Shown here: positions 44,048 through 56,853 of the stretch, one piece after another | Layout of the letters: each line of letters starts with the position of its first letter | Position numbering within the stretch: position 1 is the first letter of the stretch | Origin: Smallanthus sonchifolius | Lineage: Eukaryota; Streptophyta; Magnoliopsida; Asterales; Asteraceae | DNA: 64,000 nucleotides | NCBI GenBank assembly: GCA_023525975.1 | Contig: CM042034.1 | Location: 23,789,501-23,853,500, forward strand | Direction of reading: 5' to 3' | Made by a program: the position numbers and the translations under genes | Notes under the pieces: generated by a model | What the model saw: the letters and a program-made list of their open reading frames with translations, nothing else | Told to the model about the DNA's origin: nothing | The model's database searches: none

Positions 44048-45810
44048 TTTAAGGGTTTGTTTGGTTAATTTGATCCCTGTTCTTGCCATGGTTCAGTCAC
44101 AGATACATACACCACTTGATGGAAAACAGTGTGAGCTATGTTGAATCATGCTAGTTTTGGTGCAATTAGAACTGCTAACCGGTGTATGCATCAAGGGGAT
44201 GTGACAAAGATAGTTGACCGAAGCTATGGACATTTTTGCAGTCTCTTCTAGGTATTATTTTATACATACATTTCAAGAAACAAAAACTAATTTTCAAATA
44301 TGAAGTTGATTTGAAGCCCATTTGGGCTGATGTTGACTGTGTTATGTAGAGTCACTATGATTACTTTTTGCTTGTATTGCTTAATATGATTGACAATGAA
44401 ATCTCATTGTTTGATCTAGTGATGGTGCATTTTATCATATTTATTGAGGTTTTACTTTTACATGATTGTGTACGTATTTGACTGGCTTGAGCATTAGTTT
44501 TGGTCAAATCATACAAAGTGATTGTTTACTGTCATGGGATTTCAAATGAAAGCTCTTTCAACCATGAACTTTTTCCTTTTTAGTGAGTTGGGAAATGTAA
44601 GTGGTAGGATAGATGGATGAGGTATGAAATCAGTTAAAGCAATTCAAATTTAGTGAGTTATAGTTGGACTCAGTGGGTGACTCGCTTCAGGCTATGACTG
44701 GTTAATTTGATTTTAATGGCTAGTTAGTTTTGTGATGTTCTTCTAGTCTTTAGATGACATGAAATTAGGAAATTTTGGGTCTGGATATGGCTATTTTAAA
44801 GGCTTTATTATTGAGATCTGAATATACAAGCTTTAGTAAAAATATAAATAAAAGAAACAAGAATCAGAGTTATTTCCTCCTGTCTATTTATCCTCTCTGA
44901 TTTGTAAATTTGTGTTTACTCTCATTATTGGCTCACTCCCATTTATATTATAATTATAAGTATATCGTTTTCGTAATTATAATTAATGTATTAGTTATTT
45001 TGAAAAAAAAATGGACAGAGTTGTGTTTGCAGGTCAACCACCAGTTTCTGCCTGTACTTGTGAAAATAACCTGTTTCGACCCAAGCCTGCTTTGACCCGT
45101 TACCCTACCCGTCCGACCAGCTCATCTTGAGTGCCTGTCTGTGGCTACAGTAGCAGTTCTTGAGTGTTCCGCAAGGAAAAGGCAAGGTTTTTAAGCCAAA
45201 ATACGTAAAAATCAACATTTCAGCTTAAAAGTAAACGGGTCGAAATAGCCCAAATCGGTAGTGGATGGATCAGGGTTCATAATAACTTCTTCCACCTTTC
45301 CATCTTCATCATCCATTGTGTATTCATGCTGGTCCATTTCTGTACGATCCAATCCTTCCTGCTTAAAAGATTTGTTTATATATATGTAATAAAAAGGTAT
45401 TTATCACCACAACACAACCCTCGCCATCTCACCATTTTCCGGCGTCAAACACCGAAACGAGTTCGTCAAAATGGGGCGCCAAAGAACCTTTCGCCAATCC
45501 CTTAACAGGCGTGAAGTAATGCAACGAGAGGTGAGAGAGAGTGAAACAATGTTTTTTAGCCAATCACATGGTGTTATATCAGTAACATTTTTTAGTTAAA
45601 CTCTTTCCACCCTTATGAAGGTGTAGTTTAGTTAAAGCTTTATTGCATACGTGACAGTTGTTTTTGTAATTTTTAGTTAACCCACTACACTTATTTTCAA
45701 GCGAGAGTTTCAAGTAATATGATCTATCACTTTTTTATACAGACATGATAGTTACGTCATAAAGTAGTCAAATTCAAGTCATACTTGTATCATTTGGGTA
45801 TTTTCTACAT
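44048..45810. other. Region downstream of the PPR gene, no gene recognised
   Basis: Holds the PPR 3' untranslated region and intergenic DNA. At about 45280-45370 the minus strand reads QEGLDRTEMDQHEYTMDDED and EEVIMNPDP, an open acidic stretch that may be a gene fragment; no neighbours or splice sites support a gene. Repeated TTTGACCCGTT-type text is at 45060-45110. Confidence 0.4.
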
Positions 45811-45869
45811 GGGTAAGGGAGCATGGGGCGTATTTCAGGTAGCCATGCGGGTACCACGGGTGCATCAGG

Positions 45870-48816
45870 TAGAGGTGCACAAACCGGTTTTTTTTTTTGT
45901 CCGGATCCGATCGGTCAACGGTGGTCAACGGTCGGATCCATTGGAACCGGTTCCGGATCGGATCCGGTTAAGGGAGTGGAGAGTTGGAACCTATTGGGAC
46001 CGGACCGGATTTATGGAACCGGACCGGACAAAAAAAAACCGGTTCCACCGGATTTTTATTAAAAAAAAAATTAAAAAATTAACAAAGATACACTATAAAA
46101 TACATGTTTTATTTATTTTTTTAGCTTTTTTTAAGTAATTTAACAATTGTTCATACAAAAAAATTACAAAAAACATAATTAAAACACAAAATATATATTA
46201 TTTATTATCACTCGTTATTCGTCGTCTACTCGTCTTAGTCTTCGTAACATCGGTTTTCAATCTTCTTCGCTTGAGATATGTTGGGCTTCATCATAAGCTT
46301 GTTCTTCGTCAGAAAGTGGATTCGCCGCCCCTTGTTCTACTTCGAATTCATGTATTTATTGTTCAATCAAGCTCGCCTTCTAGTTTTGCAACATGTTGTA
46401 CACGTTCGGCGGCATCCAAATGGTCCTTCAAGCAAATACACATCTCCATAGATTCCGGTGTAAGCCTCGTTCTTCGAATAGATAAAACCCTGCCACTAAG
46501 AGAAAAAGCAGATTCCGAAGCTACCATGGAAGCTTGGACGGTTAGTAGGTCACGGGCCATTGCGGCTAGAACGGGATATTGGGATTCCCTTCCTTGCCAC
46601 CAACTCAAGATATCAAAGTTTTCAAACTTTTCGGATCTTAGAGTTGAAATAAAGTCGGTTGCTTGATATCTCCCAAGCTCGCTACTTGGTGTGGTTCCAC
46701 GACTCGTTTAGTATTTTCGTTTCTTAAAGTGTTAAATAAATTTAGCATCGGGTTCCTTGAACTACTAGAACTTGAACCCGAACCCATTAATTCACGTATG
46801 TTTGATGGATCACCACTTCCACCATATTTGCGTAAATAATAATCAAACATATTATTAAAAGCCGAATTGAAATCCCTTATTGCCTTTGATTCAAAATTTG
46901 GGTCTTCCTCGAACATATTTAAATAATCCGATATTGATCCAATTAATGTTTCAACACCGTTACATTAATCGTTGGGTTTAAGGCGGCCGAACATGTAACA
47001 ACGGCCGGCATTTCCGAAAAATATTTTTTAAATTTAGCTTTCATAGGTTTTACCATTTTTTCAAAAATAGGGCCGTGATATTCAAACTCTTTTAATTTAT
47101 TACATATTAAGTATAATTGTTGAATTATTAGCGAAGATGTGGGATAATAAACTCCCGATAAACATGTAGTTTCATTTTTAAAAACCTCAAGCAAATTAGT
47201 TAGTTTCTCGATCATATCCCAACTTATATTATCAAATTTTTGTGAACAACGTTTCTTTTGTACAAGTTCATCATGAAAATGTTTTAAAGTAACTCTTTGC
47301 CTTAAGGCCGATTCAAACATTTTCCATGTCGAGTTCCATCTAGTATGTACGTCCCAATTCGGACCTAAAAAGATGGAATCCGTTTGTTGACACAAGTTTC
47401 TATAGTTTATATATCTTTTTTTGCTTGTGCTAAAAACTTCACTGAACATCACTTTAAAATTTTCTTTTACGTCTCTTATTTCTTGGACGTTTAGACCGTC
47501 TTGCACAACCAAGTTAATGATGTGTGCAACACATCGACTATGAAAGAAAACACCGTTACAAGGCGGTTCATATTTTATTTTTAATTTTTCCACCGCGTTT
47601 GTGTTATTTGAAGCGTTATCAAAAGATATTGCAAATATTTTTGGTTGAATTTTATAAGTTTGAATGACCGAGTCTAAAATATAAAATAAGTTTTCACCGG
47701 TATGTGGATATCCAAAATAATCAAACGCAATCGTACGCTTCATCATTTGCCACGACTCCGGTTTAACCCAATGTGCGGTAACGCAAAGGTACGATTCGGG
47801 TAAACCATGTGGAGCGGACCAAACGTCCGTTGTTAAGTTAATGCCGGTATTTAAATTTTCAAAACCTAAAATTAATTCTTTTATAGCTCTTTTCCACATT
47901 TTTAAACAATCTCTTCTCAAAGTAGAACGACTTACATTTGTGTAACTTGGTTGAAGTGTCTCTTGTATCATCCTCGTCAAGCGCGGATTATCAAAGTGAT
48001 CAAAAGGCAATCCTTCTTGAATGAAGAAATGTGTCATTCTCTCACAAACCCTCTCGACATTGTATTGCCAAACTCCTCCATCCCTACCAATTTGAGTTTG
48101 ATCTTCACCTTGAGTGTGTTTTGCGTGACTACCAATATGTTTCCTCAAAGTGCTATTTCCCGCAGCACCCAAAATTTTACCACAACGTTTGCAACGAGCC
48201 TTTTGCGAACCGTTCGACATTTCGCATAAATCAAAATAAGCCCATATCTCTTGGTTTTGCGAACCGTTCGACATTTCGCATAAATCAAAATAAGCCCATA
48301 TCTCTTGGTTTCGGGAGCAAGGAAGTACTGTCACCACCGTGACATCGCTAGTAGAACCACCAACCGAATTTTGAGTGCTTGCGAAAGCGGAAGCCATGAG
48401 AGCGTTTTTTTTTTTTTTTGCGTAAAGCGAGCGTTTTTTTTGCGTTTTGAGAGCGTTTTTGAGTTTTGAGAGCTAGAATGTTGTGGTGAACTAACCCATA
48501 CACCCAATACCTATTTATACTAAGTTTCAAGCCTCAAAACAAAAAAAAACCAAAAAAACGGCCATATTAACGGCTATATAGCCGTTTTTTTTAACCTAAC
48601 GGCTAGAACCGATTCTATTTTGTCCGAAAAAACCGGTTCCAAAATGTCCGATTTTTGTCCGATTTTTATCCGGTCCGTCAAAAACACCTAAATCGGTTCT
48701 GGATCCGCCGGTTCTTAAAAAATCCGGACCGGTTCCAAAAAAACCGGTTCTAGCCGGATCCGGTTTCGAATAATCCGTCGGATCGGATTCGGATCCGGTT
48801 CTTTTGAGCACCTCTA
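45870..48816 (-). mobile_element. hAT (Ac-like) element, 2947 bp, nearly intact
   Basis: Terminal repeats TAGAGGTGCACAAACCGG and, complemented, TAGAGGTGCTCAAAAGAACC; exact 8-bp duplication GCATCAGG at 45862-45869 and 48817-48824. Subterminal zones are dense in CCGGTTCC/GGATCCGG motifs, as expected for hAT transposase-binding regions. It encodes one transposase on the minus strand, broken by two single-base shifts. Flanking DNA joined across the insertion looks like the end of a PIF element. Confidence 0.92.
46363..48397 (-). pseudogene. hAT transposase with BED finger and hATC domain, two frameshifts
   Basis: From MASAFASTQNSVGG (48397) the first frame runs 484 codons: a BED zinc finger (CKRCG...HIGSH), the LTTDVWSAPHG catalytic block, ISFDNASNN, and RWNSTWKMFESAL. 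After LNPTINVT one base is missing (near 46956) and reading passes to the frame with MFEEDPNFESKAIRDFNSAF. A second shift near 46675 leads to WWQGRESQYPVLAAMARDLL and ASMVASESAFSLSGRVLS, the hATC dimerisation domain. A 54-base tandem duplication at the start of the BED finger (about 48199-48308) repeats NQEIWAYFDLCEMSNGSQ. Otherwise the gene is colinear with active-type hAT proteins, so decay is recent. Confidence 0.88.
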
Positions 48817-48824
48817 GCATCAGG

Positions 48825-49960
48825 TACATCGCTGCATGGTTATCAGGTACCCCTTACGGGTAGTTCAATCGGCTATATCTACCTGTGGTTTTTGTGTGAT
48901 CCTATAGTTGGAGAACGAGTATATAGCCGTTAACATTAATATAAAAAACTAATTTAAATGCCCAATACCACCTTTATATAAATTCATCTTCATACAATTT
49001 TTTTACACACAAAATAACAATTACATACTCTCAAATTTTCTATCTACAATGGATCGTAAATAATTTATTCCACCCGATTCATCAGATGATTTTGGCTTGA
49101 ACGAGCGGCTCTAATAGTCTCCAATTTCTCAACGATATTGCCGCCCAAGCTGAAGAAGAAGATATGTGTCACGTGATCATGAACAAGCTCTACATACTTT
49201 AATAAAAGATTATTTCGTCGAGGAAAATTCAAAGTACGATGCAGTTGCGTTTCGTGAAATATTTCGGATGTTAAAAATATTATTTTTTAAAATTGTTTGA
49301 GATGTAGAAGCCAAATTTGAATGGTTCCAAGAGGGCATAGACGGGAGGATAAAAAAAAGTTCCACGACGTTACGAAAATACACATCGTCGGTTAAACAAC
49401 TCGCAACCGGTAATCCTTCCGACGAATACGATGGGTATTTAAGTATGGCCAATAAGATTTCACGTGAATGCCTAGATTATTTTTGTAATGCGATAAGTCA
49501 ACTATACGGCAAAGAGTTCTTACGTAGACCGACAAGTCACGGCGTTGCACTTTTGTACAACGCACAACATGACATTCCAGGTATGCTCGGTAGCATCGAT
49601 TGTGCACATTTCGTTTGGAGAATGTGTTCGACCAGGCTACGTGGCTAATATATGATAGGTGATCATCAATACCTAACGATCAAGCTCGAATTGGCGGTTT
49701 CAAGTGATTTGTGATTTTGGCATGTGTTTTGTGGTCCACCCCGCTCAAACAACGACATCAATATTCTCCAACAATCACCAATATTTACCAACGAGCAGCT
49801 TGGAACCGCGCCAAAGTGCCCATTTCATGTAAACGAGCGACAATACTATCTTACTGATGGGATCTACCTACTTGATTTACGTTTGTGAAATCAAAGATAG
49901 ATGTCAAGATAGCAAGCCGTTTAAGAGGCAGGGCAAAACATTATTTTGGTAACTTTTTGG
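48825..49960 (+). pseudogene. PIF/Harbinger transposase remnant
   Basis: Plus-strand text includes DYFVEENSKYDAVAFREIF, WFQEGIDGRIKKSS, VKQLATGNPSDEYDGYLSMA, GMLGSIDCAHFVW (with the first catalytic Asp), GDHQYLTIKLELAVSSDL and FCGPPRSNNDINIL, the order of Harbinger DDE transposases. Stops and a frameshift interrupt it, and the end with the last catalytic acidic residue is missing. A GGGTAAGGGAGCATGGGG end at 45811, on the far side of the hAT insert, may be this element's left terminus; a right end was not found. Confidence 0.8.
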
Positions 49961-51375
49961 TTCTTATAAAAGGTGAGGAGCGATAGAGTCTTCAACAACA
50001 TTCATAATGATGCGAAGAAAAATTGTGGAGGAAATCAAAATGAGTTCGTTTTCTTAGATAAAAAATAGGGTGAGATTCAATTTATGGGTTGTTGATTGGT
50101 GTAATTTATGGCGAATGAGTCTTCAACAACATTCATAAGGATGCGAAAAAACCGTGACCTACGTAAGTTAACTTAAAGTTTCTTAGACCGAGTGATTGGA
50201 AAACCCTCTTATTTAAATTTAATTGTTTTGGTTTCTTACCTGAGTTAGTTATTTGTTAACCGATGGTGTGTTTTTTATAATAAGTTTGCCTTTCCAAAAA
50301 AAATTTGTTAACTTACGCAAATTTAATATTTAATGAAAAAACATAAAAAACGGTGACCTACATAAATTTAATCAAACCTAAAATAACTTAAAACTAGTTT
50401 TTTTTGCATTATGCGGCGGGAGTTTGATAGTTATCGATTCGGCTCGTCCATGAACGTAGGTGCAACGGTAAAAATAATGTTAATAAAAAATAAAAATAAA
50501 ACTAAATGATAAAAAAAATAAAAAAAATATTGGTTCGATTCGTCGAAAACCATAAAAGCAAAGACCGATACGGGTTCTTATAATACCAACACCGACAATG
50601 ATGTTATAATAAGTTCGCTTCGTCATGGTACCACAACGATAACGACACTCGCTAAATGCAAAAATAAAATAACATTAAAATGTAAGTGCAACGATAAAAA
50701 AATATTAATCAAAGAGAAACATAAAACTAAATAATAAAAAAAGTTAATGGTTCGGGTCGTCGAAAACCATAAAAGCGAATACCGATACGGTTTCCGATAA
50801 TATCAATACCGAAAATGATGTTGTTCGCTCATAACAGGTTCGGCTCGTTACGGTACGACAACGGTAACGGCTCTCGCTATAGGTAACGATAAAAAAAACC
50901 TTTAGATTTTGAATACAACTCTGTTTAAAAAAAAATTATATCGGAACGTTGACAAAAAAAACTAAAAAGAGCCGCGCCCTCCGTATTTTGAAAAAAGTTA
51001 ACGAACGAAAGTTATTAAAGGAAAACGAAATTAATAGAAAATGAAACTGGCTAAAATTGTACATTATATAGTATAAGGGGTGAAAATTAAAATATTGAAA
51101 AGGTAAAAAAATTAAAAAAAAATAGAAAACTTTGGTGGCTAAAATCGAAAAAAGAAAAAGCATTAAGGGTTGAAAATGAAAATACTAAAAAAATTAAAAA
51201 AAGAAAAAAAAGTTAAAAACTTTGGTGGCGAAAATCAAAAGAAGCAAAAGTATACTGTTCCTCGAGGTTTTGTTTTAATATTATTAATTATAATTATCTC
51301 ATCATTTTTTCGTATAAAAAACATACATGGAGCTTTAAACATTCTTTTCGAAGACAAAAGTTAAAATGTTTCTTA
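49961..51375. other. Intergenic repeats, no gene
   Basis: A short duplicated stretch GAGTCTTCAACAACATTCATAA occurs at about 49989 and 50109. From 50390 to 50890 motifs such as AAAACCATAAAAGC and GACCGATACGG recur two to three times, an internally duplicated repeat without clear ends. Remainder AT-rich. Confidence 0.45.
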
Positions 51376-52715
51376 GGGTGAAGGGGCATCCAACTAATTT
51401 ATTTATCAAAACCGTCCAAAAGAATTCTATCAGCTCAAAACTACTCATTTTACTCATTTACTCAGATTTTATTGAAACCACCCTACTCATTTAACTCATC
51501 AACATTTAAAAAAAATAACATTTAAATAAAAAAATACTTTTTAATTATTTAAAAATAGATAAGATAACTAAAAATAACAAAATACAAAAAAAGTTACAAA
51601 TTAAAAAAAACCCGATAAATTAAACATAATCGTCTTCCGAATCGCTGTTGTCCCACTCCGGTAGTGTAGCAAAATACTCAATAAGATCATATCGTAGTCT
51701 AAAGTGTGTCTTTTGATCCCGCAATCCATTAATTACACCATCGTCTACGACTTTATTGGTTGGAGGGTTCATCACGTAGTTGGGTGAGACTGTATTTCCG
51801 TCATGCTTTAAAATCATATTGTGCAATATGATACATGCATAAACCACATTTTGTATTTTTTGACGTTTACATGACCGTTGCGGAAAATTAATTATCTCCC
51901 ATTTAGATTTTAAAACACCAAACTCGTGTTCGACATCTTTTCTAGCCGACTCTTTTCATAATAATAGAATTGCAAAAGTATTCTAAACATTCACGAGCAG
52001 TCCCAGCGGACATAGATAAATATTCATCATATTCGTCAGGAGGGTTACCAATAGCGAGTTGACGAATAGCAGAAGTGCATTTATGAATTGGCGTGAAGCT
52101 CTTCTTTAATCTCCCGTCATATCCTTCGTGAAACCAACAAAACCTTGAATCCATACTTATATCCCTGACAATGTTTAAAAATAAATATTTCGATAAGCGA
52201 AATCTCCCTCTAAACGTATCTGCGTTGTACTTGGGGCGTTCGACGAAGTAATCCTTCAACAGAACTGTGTTTGCAAGATCACGATCACGATGTACCAATT
52301 TTTTCTTTGATTTTGCCGTATCCTCAAGTTCGCTAGCCGCAGCGGCAACTTTGGACAGAAACTCAATGCCACTTGATTCGGAAGTGTCAGAAAAAAATCA
52401 TCAAAACCACTAGATACGGATAATCTCGAAGGCAAACCAAGAATGGTAGAATTAGATGAAGACATTTTGTTAAAAAAAAATTAAAGTTTTACAATATAAA
52501 TGAGATGAAAATTATGTTTGTAGAGTATGAGTATATATAGGAAAAAAATTGTTTTTTTCTCTCTCTCCCTCTCTCCCACGTCCTAGTAAATTTACTCTAT
52601 TCCTCAATTCGATTTGAGCTACTCGGCCAACTCGAATTGAGGGGGGGTTTACCCCCGGGTACTTGGCCTACTCGACCAACTAACTCCTCACCCGGGTTAG
52701 GTACCCCTTTCACCC
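51376..52715 (-). mobile_element. PIF/Harbinger deletion derivative, 1340 bp
   Basis: Ends GGGTGAAGGGGC and, complemented, GGGTGAAAGGGG; flanked by TTA at 51373-51375 and 52716-52718. It keeps the start and end of a transposase gene on the minus strand but not the middle. It shares end sequence with the MITE at 29618. Confidence 0.88.
51620..52465 (-). pseudogene. PIF/Harbinger transposase, catalytic middle deleted
   Basis: From MSSSNSTILGLPSRLSV (52465) one frame runs to about 52256, then the text continues in the frame HRDRDLANTVLLKDYFVERP, FRGRFRLSKYLFLNIVRDIS, IRQLAIGNPPDEYDEYLSMS and ARECLEYFCNSI. At about 51955 it jumps directly to SARKDVEHEFGVLKSKWEII and then VVYACIILHNMILKHDG to the end EDDYV. 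The segment with the two catalytic Asp residues (as in GSIDC and the SNND region at 49600-49760) is missing, so this is an internal deletion that leaves the last acidic motif. Confidence 0.82.
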
Positions 52716-52718
52716 TTA

Positions 52719-53336
52719 TAGTAAACAGTGAATTAATAATCTTGTTATTGTTATTGTAATCCCGTTTTGTTTGCATATTAGTTTTAATAAGTGAAATTAG
52801 TTTTCATTGAGCATCTTTGTCTTCTAGAACCATATTTTTAGTTACTATTAAATGAGAACTCTCGTCTTATAAAGGTTTTAAATTGACAAAATATTTGTTT
52901 TTTATCTGAATTATGATTTATAGTATAATTTCTCTTACTGTTAAATGAGAAATGAGAACTCTCCTCTTATTAAATTGAGAAAATAGTTTTTTTTTTAATC
53001 TGAAATATGATTTATAATAACATTTCTGATTTCATAGTCTAGAAAAAGCTAGATAATCATCTCTCTAACGAATAAATCATCCCTCCATTTAATACTTTAT
53101 CACAAAGCCTTTTCTCTTGAAACCATCAAACAAAAAACCAAAAGCCTCTCTTTTTCTTCTGGTACTGATGTGAAGATGAAGCAAATGAAGGGGCCGAAAC
53201 CGGAGTGTGTGACAGTCTGCGTCTATGGTGAAGGATAAGCAATCAGTCTCTCTTTCTACCCTCTCTTCCGGCCACCATCACCACCACCGTCAGCCTTTTC
53301 TCTCTTCCTCTTTCTTAACTCTCTCTCCACCACTGA
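52719..53336. other. Intergenic DNA, no gene recognised
   Basis: AT-rich to 53130, with a short near-duplicate at 52850-52990 (AATGAGAACTCTCGTCTTAT and AATGAGAACTCTCCTCTTAT). From 53150 a CT-rich stretch looks like a 5' leader but opens no frame. Confidence 0.4.
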
Positions 53337-54398
53337 TGTGTACTAAACTAGTCATATATTTTACATCAATTGATTCACAATTTTGGTCATTTTTTATGTA
53401 AACTTATATAAATAATTACTTAATTAGTTCATATTTGAATTTGTAGGCCATTAACCCTCCGGAAGAACAAAATAAAGAAAAAGTGAAAGAAATAAACTAA
53501 GAATGAAGAGAAATGACCCTGCGACTGTCAAAACTTGTTTATCACTTTCCCGCTTCGTTACAACTCATAATTGAGCCCTGTTTTCGCCCACGGATCCTAT
53601 TTTCAGTCCTCTACATGTTGATGGAAACAAGGGTGAAGCACGGGCCGTGCTTAATTAGGCACGGGCCGTGCTTCCTTCCAAACGTTTAGAAATCAGTTTT
53701 TTCAAAGTCAGGGCCGTGTCCAATGAAGCACGGAGCCGTGTCCCATTAAGCACGGGCCATGCCTCACTAGGCACGCCCCCGTGGTCAACTTTCAGCCGTA
53801 ACAGAGTACTGTTGTCGCCTAGTCACACCAAGCACGGCCGTGCCTCACTAGGCACGCCCCCGTGCCGACAATTCCTGCAGTCGACAAAGCAATCAGAGTA
53901 CGACCTTGTCCCCAGCACGGGGTCGTGCTCCACTAAGCACGGGCCATGCTCAGCTTCCCAAACAGCCTATAAAAGGCCTTCAACTTGTTCATTAGATGGA
54001 TGGGTTCTTGAGAGGGATTACCCACTGTTTACTCTCGGGAACCAGACTTTAGAGGGCATTTAGAGGTCTTGGAAGGTCCATTTATCACAAAGAAGAAACT
54101 CTTGCATCGCTAGACATTCCTAGCTTAGACTTTTGGTTAGATCTTTTGATTTTATCATGAGTTCCTTGCTATTTTGCTACTTTGTTGTAATGAACATGCT
54201 CATCATGAGCTGAATTCCTTTATCATCCTAGTTTTGATGAAACTTAATTAATTATGTTAAACTCTTGGTTATGGCTAAATCATTATGTTAATGTAATAAT
54301 GATTTTGTGTAACCTTTTGGTGATCTTGCATGTCTAAATGTTTGTGGAACAAATTAAGGTTTATAAATAGGAAATCATATCGAGTTGAAAAACCTATG
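53337..54398 (+). mobile_element. Gypsy-like LTR, left portion
   Basis: Begins TGTACTAAACTAG. From 53637 to 53955 the palindromic word GCACGGGCCGTGC and variants recur about ten times. A TATA box (TATAAAAGG, about 53970) and a U5-like stretch with ATCATGAGCTGAATTCCTTT follow. I recognise this arrangement from Ty3/gypsy LTRs of the Tat/Ogre kind, by memory. It is interrupted at 54398 by a solo LTR and seems to resume at 57371. No internal coding region is in the window. Confidence 0.5.
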
Positions 54399-55476
54399 TG
54401 TAACATCCATGATTTTCAGACCATAAATTTTCTTTATTTATTTTACTAAATAAACACTTGAAGTCCCATACTTGTTCGAACACAATATGTCACAACAATT
54501 ATTATTTTAACGAGTATCAATTCTAATTTTCGATCTCGTAATTAAACATTTTTCTCCTATTTTATTTATAACGTATGTATGTATGTTCATATAATTTATA
54601 TACATATTTGGTTATATTAAATAAACAATTTATACAAAATATAAAATATTTGTTTAGTCTTAAACAAGCATACATACTTAGCATTATTAAATTAATCATT
54701 ATAAATTTATTTAAATTAAACATGATATGTTTTGTCTTTTTTTTTATAAATTTTATAGAACTCAATTTAGAGATGTACAATTTAAAATAATTTAAATCAA
54801 AGCAGACTTGGTTTGAACCCCATCCATTTACCTTGAACCCCTTTCACATTCAATTTAGCCCTTAAGTAAACCCCCTTCTCAACCTTGAACCCTGGAACTA
54901 GATTTTTGTGTCAATTTTGACTTGCAAAAGTCAAACCCTCCCAATCCCTTCCAATTACCTGAAATTTCGGGATTTAAACCTTTCCAAATCAATTTGCTAC
55001 TCATTTGTAGTCGTATGAAACTTGTAATCATCCTAATTGATTCAAAAATTCAAGGTTTTAAAGACCCATTTATGGGTTTCAAAAACCCACATATCAAGCT
55101 TCTAAATCCTACGAATCTCGTTTAAATCACAGCTGTAAACGCGTGTTTGCACTCTCTAAACACCCAATAAATACCAGTTTCAATCGCAATCCCAAATCAC
55201 CACCCAAACTCGTTTTTTTTTGTTCTCTTTCTCCATTGTTACGATCGGTTCAAGTATTTGGCCCTCCCGAAATCAGCAACGACGTTAGTGTTATTCGTCG
55301 ATCTATTACAGGTTAGAATCCCCCCTTTTTTTGTGTGTCACGGTTCCCTGTATTTTCTTAACCTGAATCGAATGGGAATGGGGTTGCGACCTGTGTATTT
55401 TGTGTTGGTGAAGAAGAAGGTTCATAAAATTAAATGATAAAAAATGTTTTCAGAAACTTAAACCAATATAAAAATA

Positions 55477-55546
55477 GTAGATTGGTTAAACTGTATGAAA
55501 CTTAAATCTCAAAGGTCACCGGTTCAAACCCGGAGGACCCTTTTTT
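55477..55546 (+). ncRNA. tRNA-like Pol III promoter unit inside the solo LTR
   Basis: ATTGGTTAAACTG (A-box-like, 55481) and GGTTCAAACCC (B box, 55521) at normal spacing, followed by CCCTTTTTTCC with a T-run terminator. No cloverleaf with anticodon could be folded by eye, so this is a SINE head or decayed tRNA rather than a tRNA gene. Confidence 0.35.
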
Positions 55547-56853
55547 CCTTTTTCCTTTCCTTTTTCTGATTTAAAAACTCCAAATAGATTTTGAGTACCA
55601 AATTTAGTTCAACCTAAACTTTATTTATTTTTAATTATATAAACTTTATAAATTCTTGAAAATATTTACATTCTAATTGTTAACTACACTTCTATATGTT
55701 TTTAAAGATTTAAGATTAAATAATAAATACACCAAAATTTATACTTCTATTTGTTTTAACTATACTATGTGACGTTCTTAAAAAAAAAAATTATATACAC
55801 CAACATATTTATAAGTACACACATTAGCATATTTGTTTTAAACAAATAAATATTAATCCAAAATTCTTTTTTTTAGAATTTCTAATTTACTAAGATGTTT
55901 CGTATATTGTTTTATTTAGTAAACATAATATGTATTTTTTTAAATAAACATAAAGGGATCTTGTATACTTTTTAATATTTTTTTTATATATAAAAGACGT
56001 CGTGAGTAATTATGTATTCATTTAAAAATTTAAAGTTATGTTTTATTTAAAACAAATAACGTTATGAGAAACTATTATCAAACATTATTTAAAGATTGTG
56101 TTTCCTTCTTTAAAACACTAGGATTACAAAATATATTTTATAAATCCTTTAAAACTGGTTGAAACATTTTACTTAAAAAAATATTAAATAAAACACTTGA
56201 TTATTTCTTTTTACGCTTAGAATAATATTTTTACTATTACTCTTTGTTTCCGATCAAACCTTCCAATATTCAACTTATATATTTCGATCTTTATTAAATA
56301 CACATTTTCACTTTATCCCTTTATCTTTTCTCAAACTTATCAGACACGCCCTAAACTTGACTAAAATATACGAACAAAGTAACCTTCAAACTAGTATGTA
56401 GTTATCTGACAAACAGTAAGGTTCTGGCTAGGAAAGACGGGGATCTGATCCGACCAACTCTTTCCTGGGAACTTTTCTAGTTGGAGGTACTACTCTAGTA
56501 CGATAACCACTCTAGTATACAACAACCACTTTCCTCTATTTACAATATCAAACCCTCGATTAATCTAACTAAACTAACTTGCACTATAACTTATTTAGAG
56601 TTTAATCCTTAAGCCATTCTCGTAACCGAGTTACTACTAGGTCAAGATTCTACCCACCTACTACAATGTGAGTTTTACATAGCCCCTTTTCCTTTTTACA
56701 TTTTTGGGGTGAAACATGATTACTCAACAAACATTATTTGCAATTATACACGTACAATTTTACAATATGATCATATGTGTTTATTTGTGCTTTATTTTTG
56801 AATGCTATTTGTTAAGGCTACTTATACATGATATACACGTGCAATCACTAATA

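Noticed and set aside
45280..45370. Possible exon on the minus strand (acidic peptide)
   Set aside because: Only about 30 open codons, no splice partners and no recognised family.
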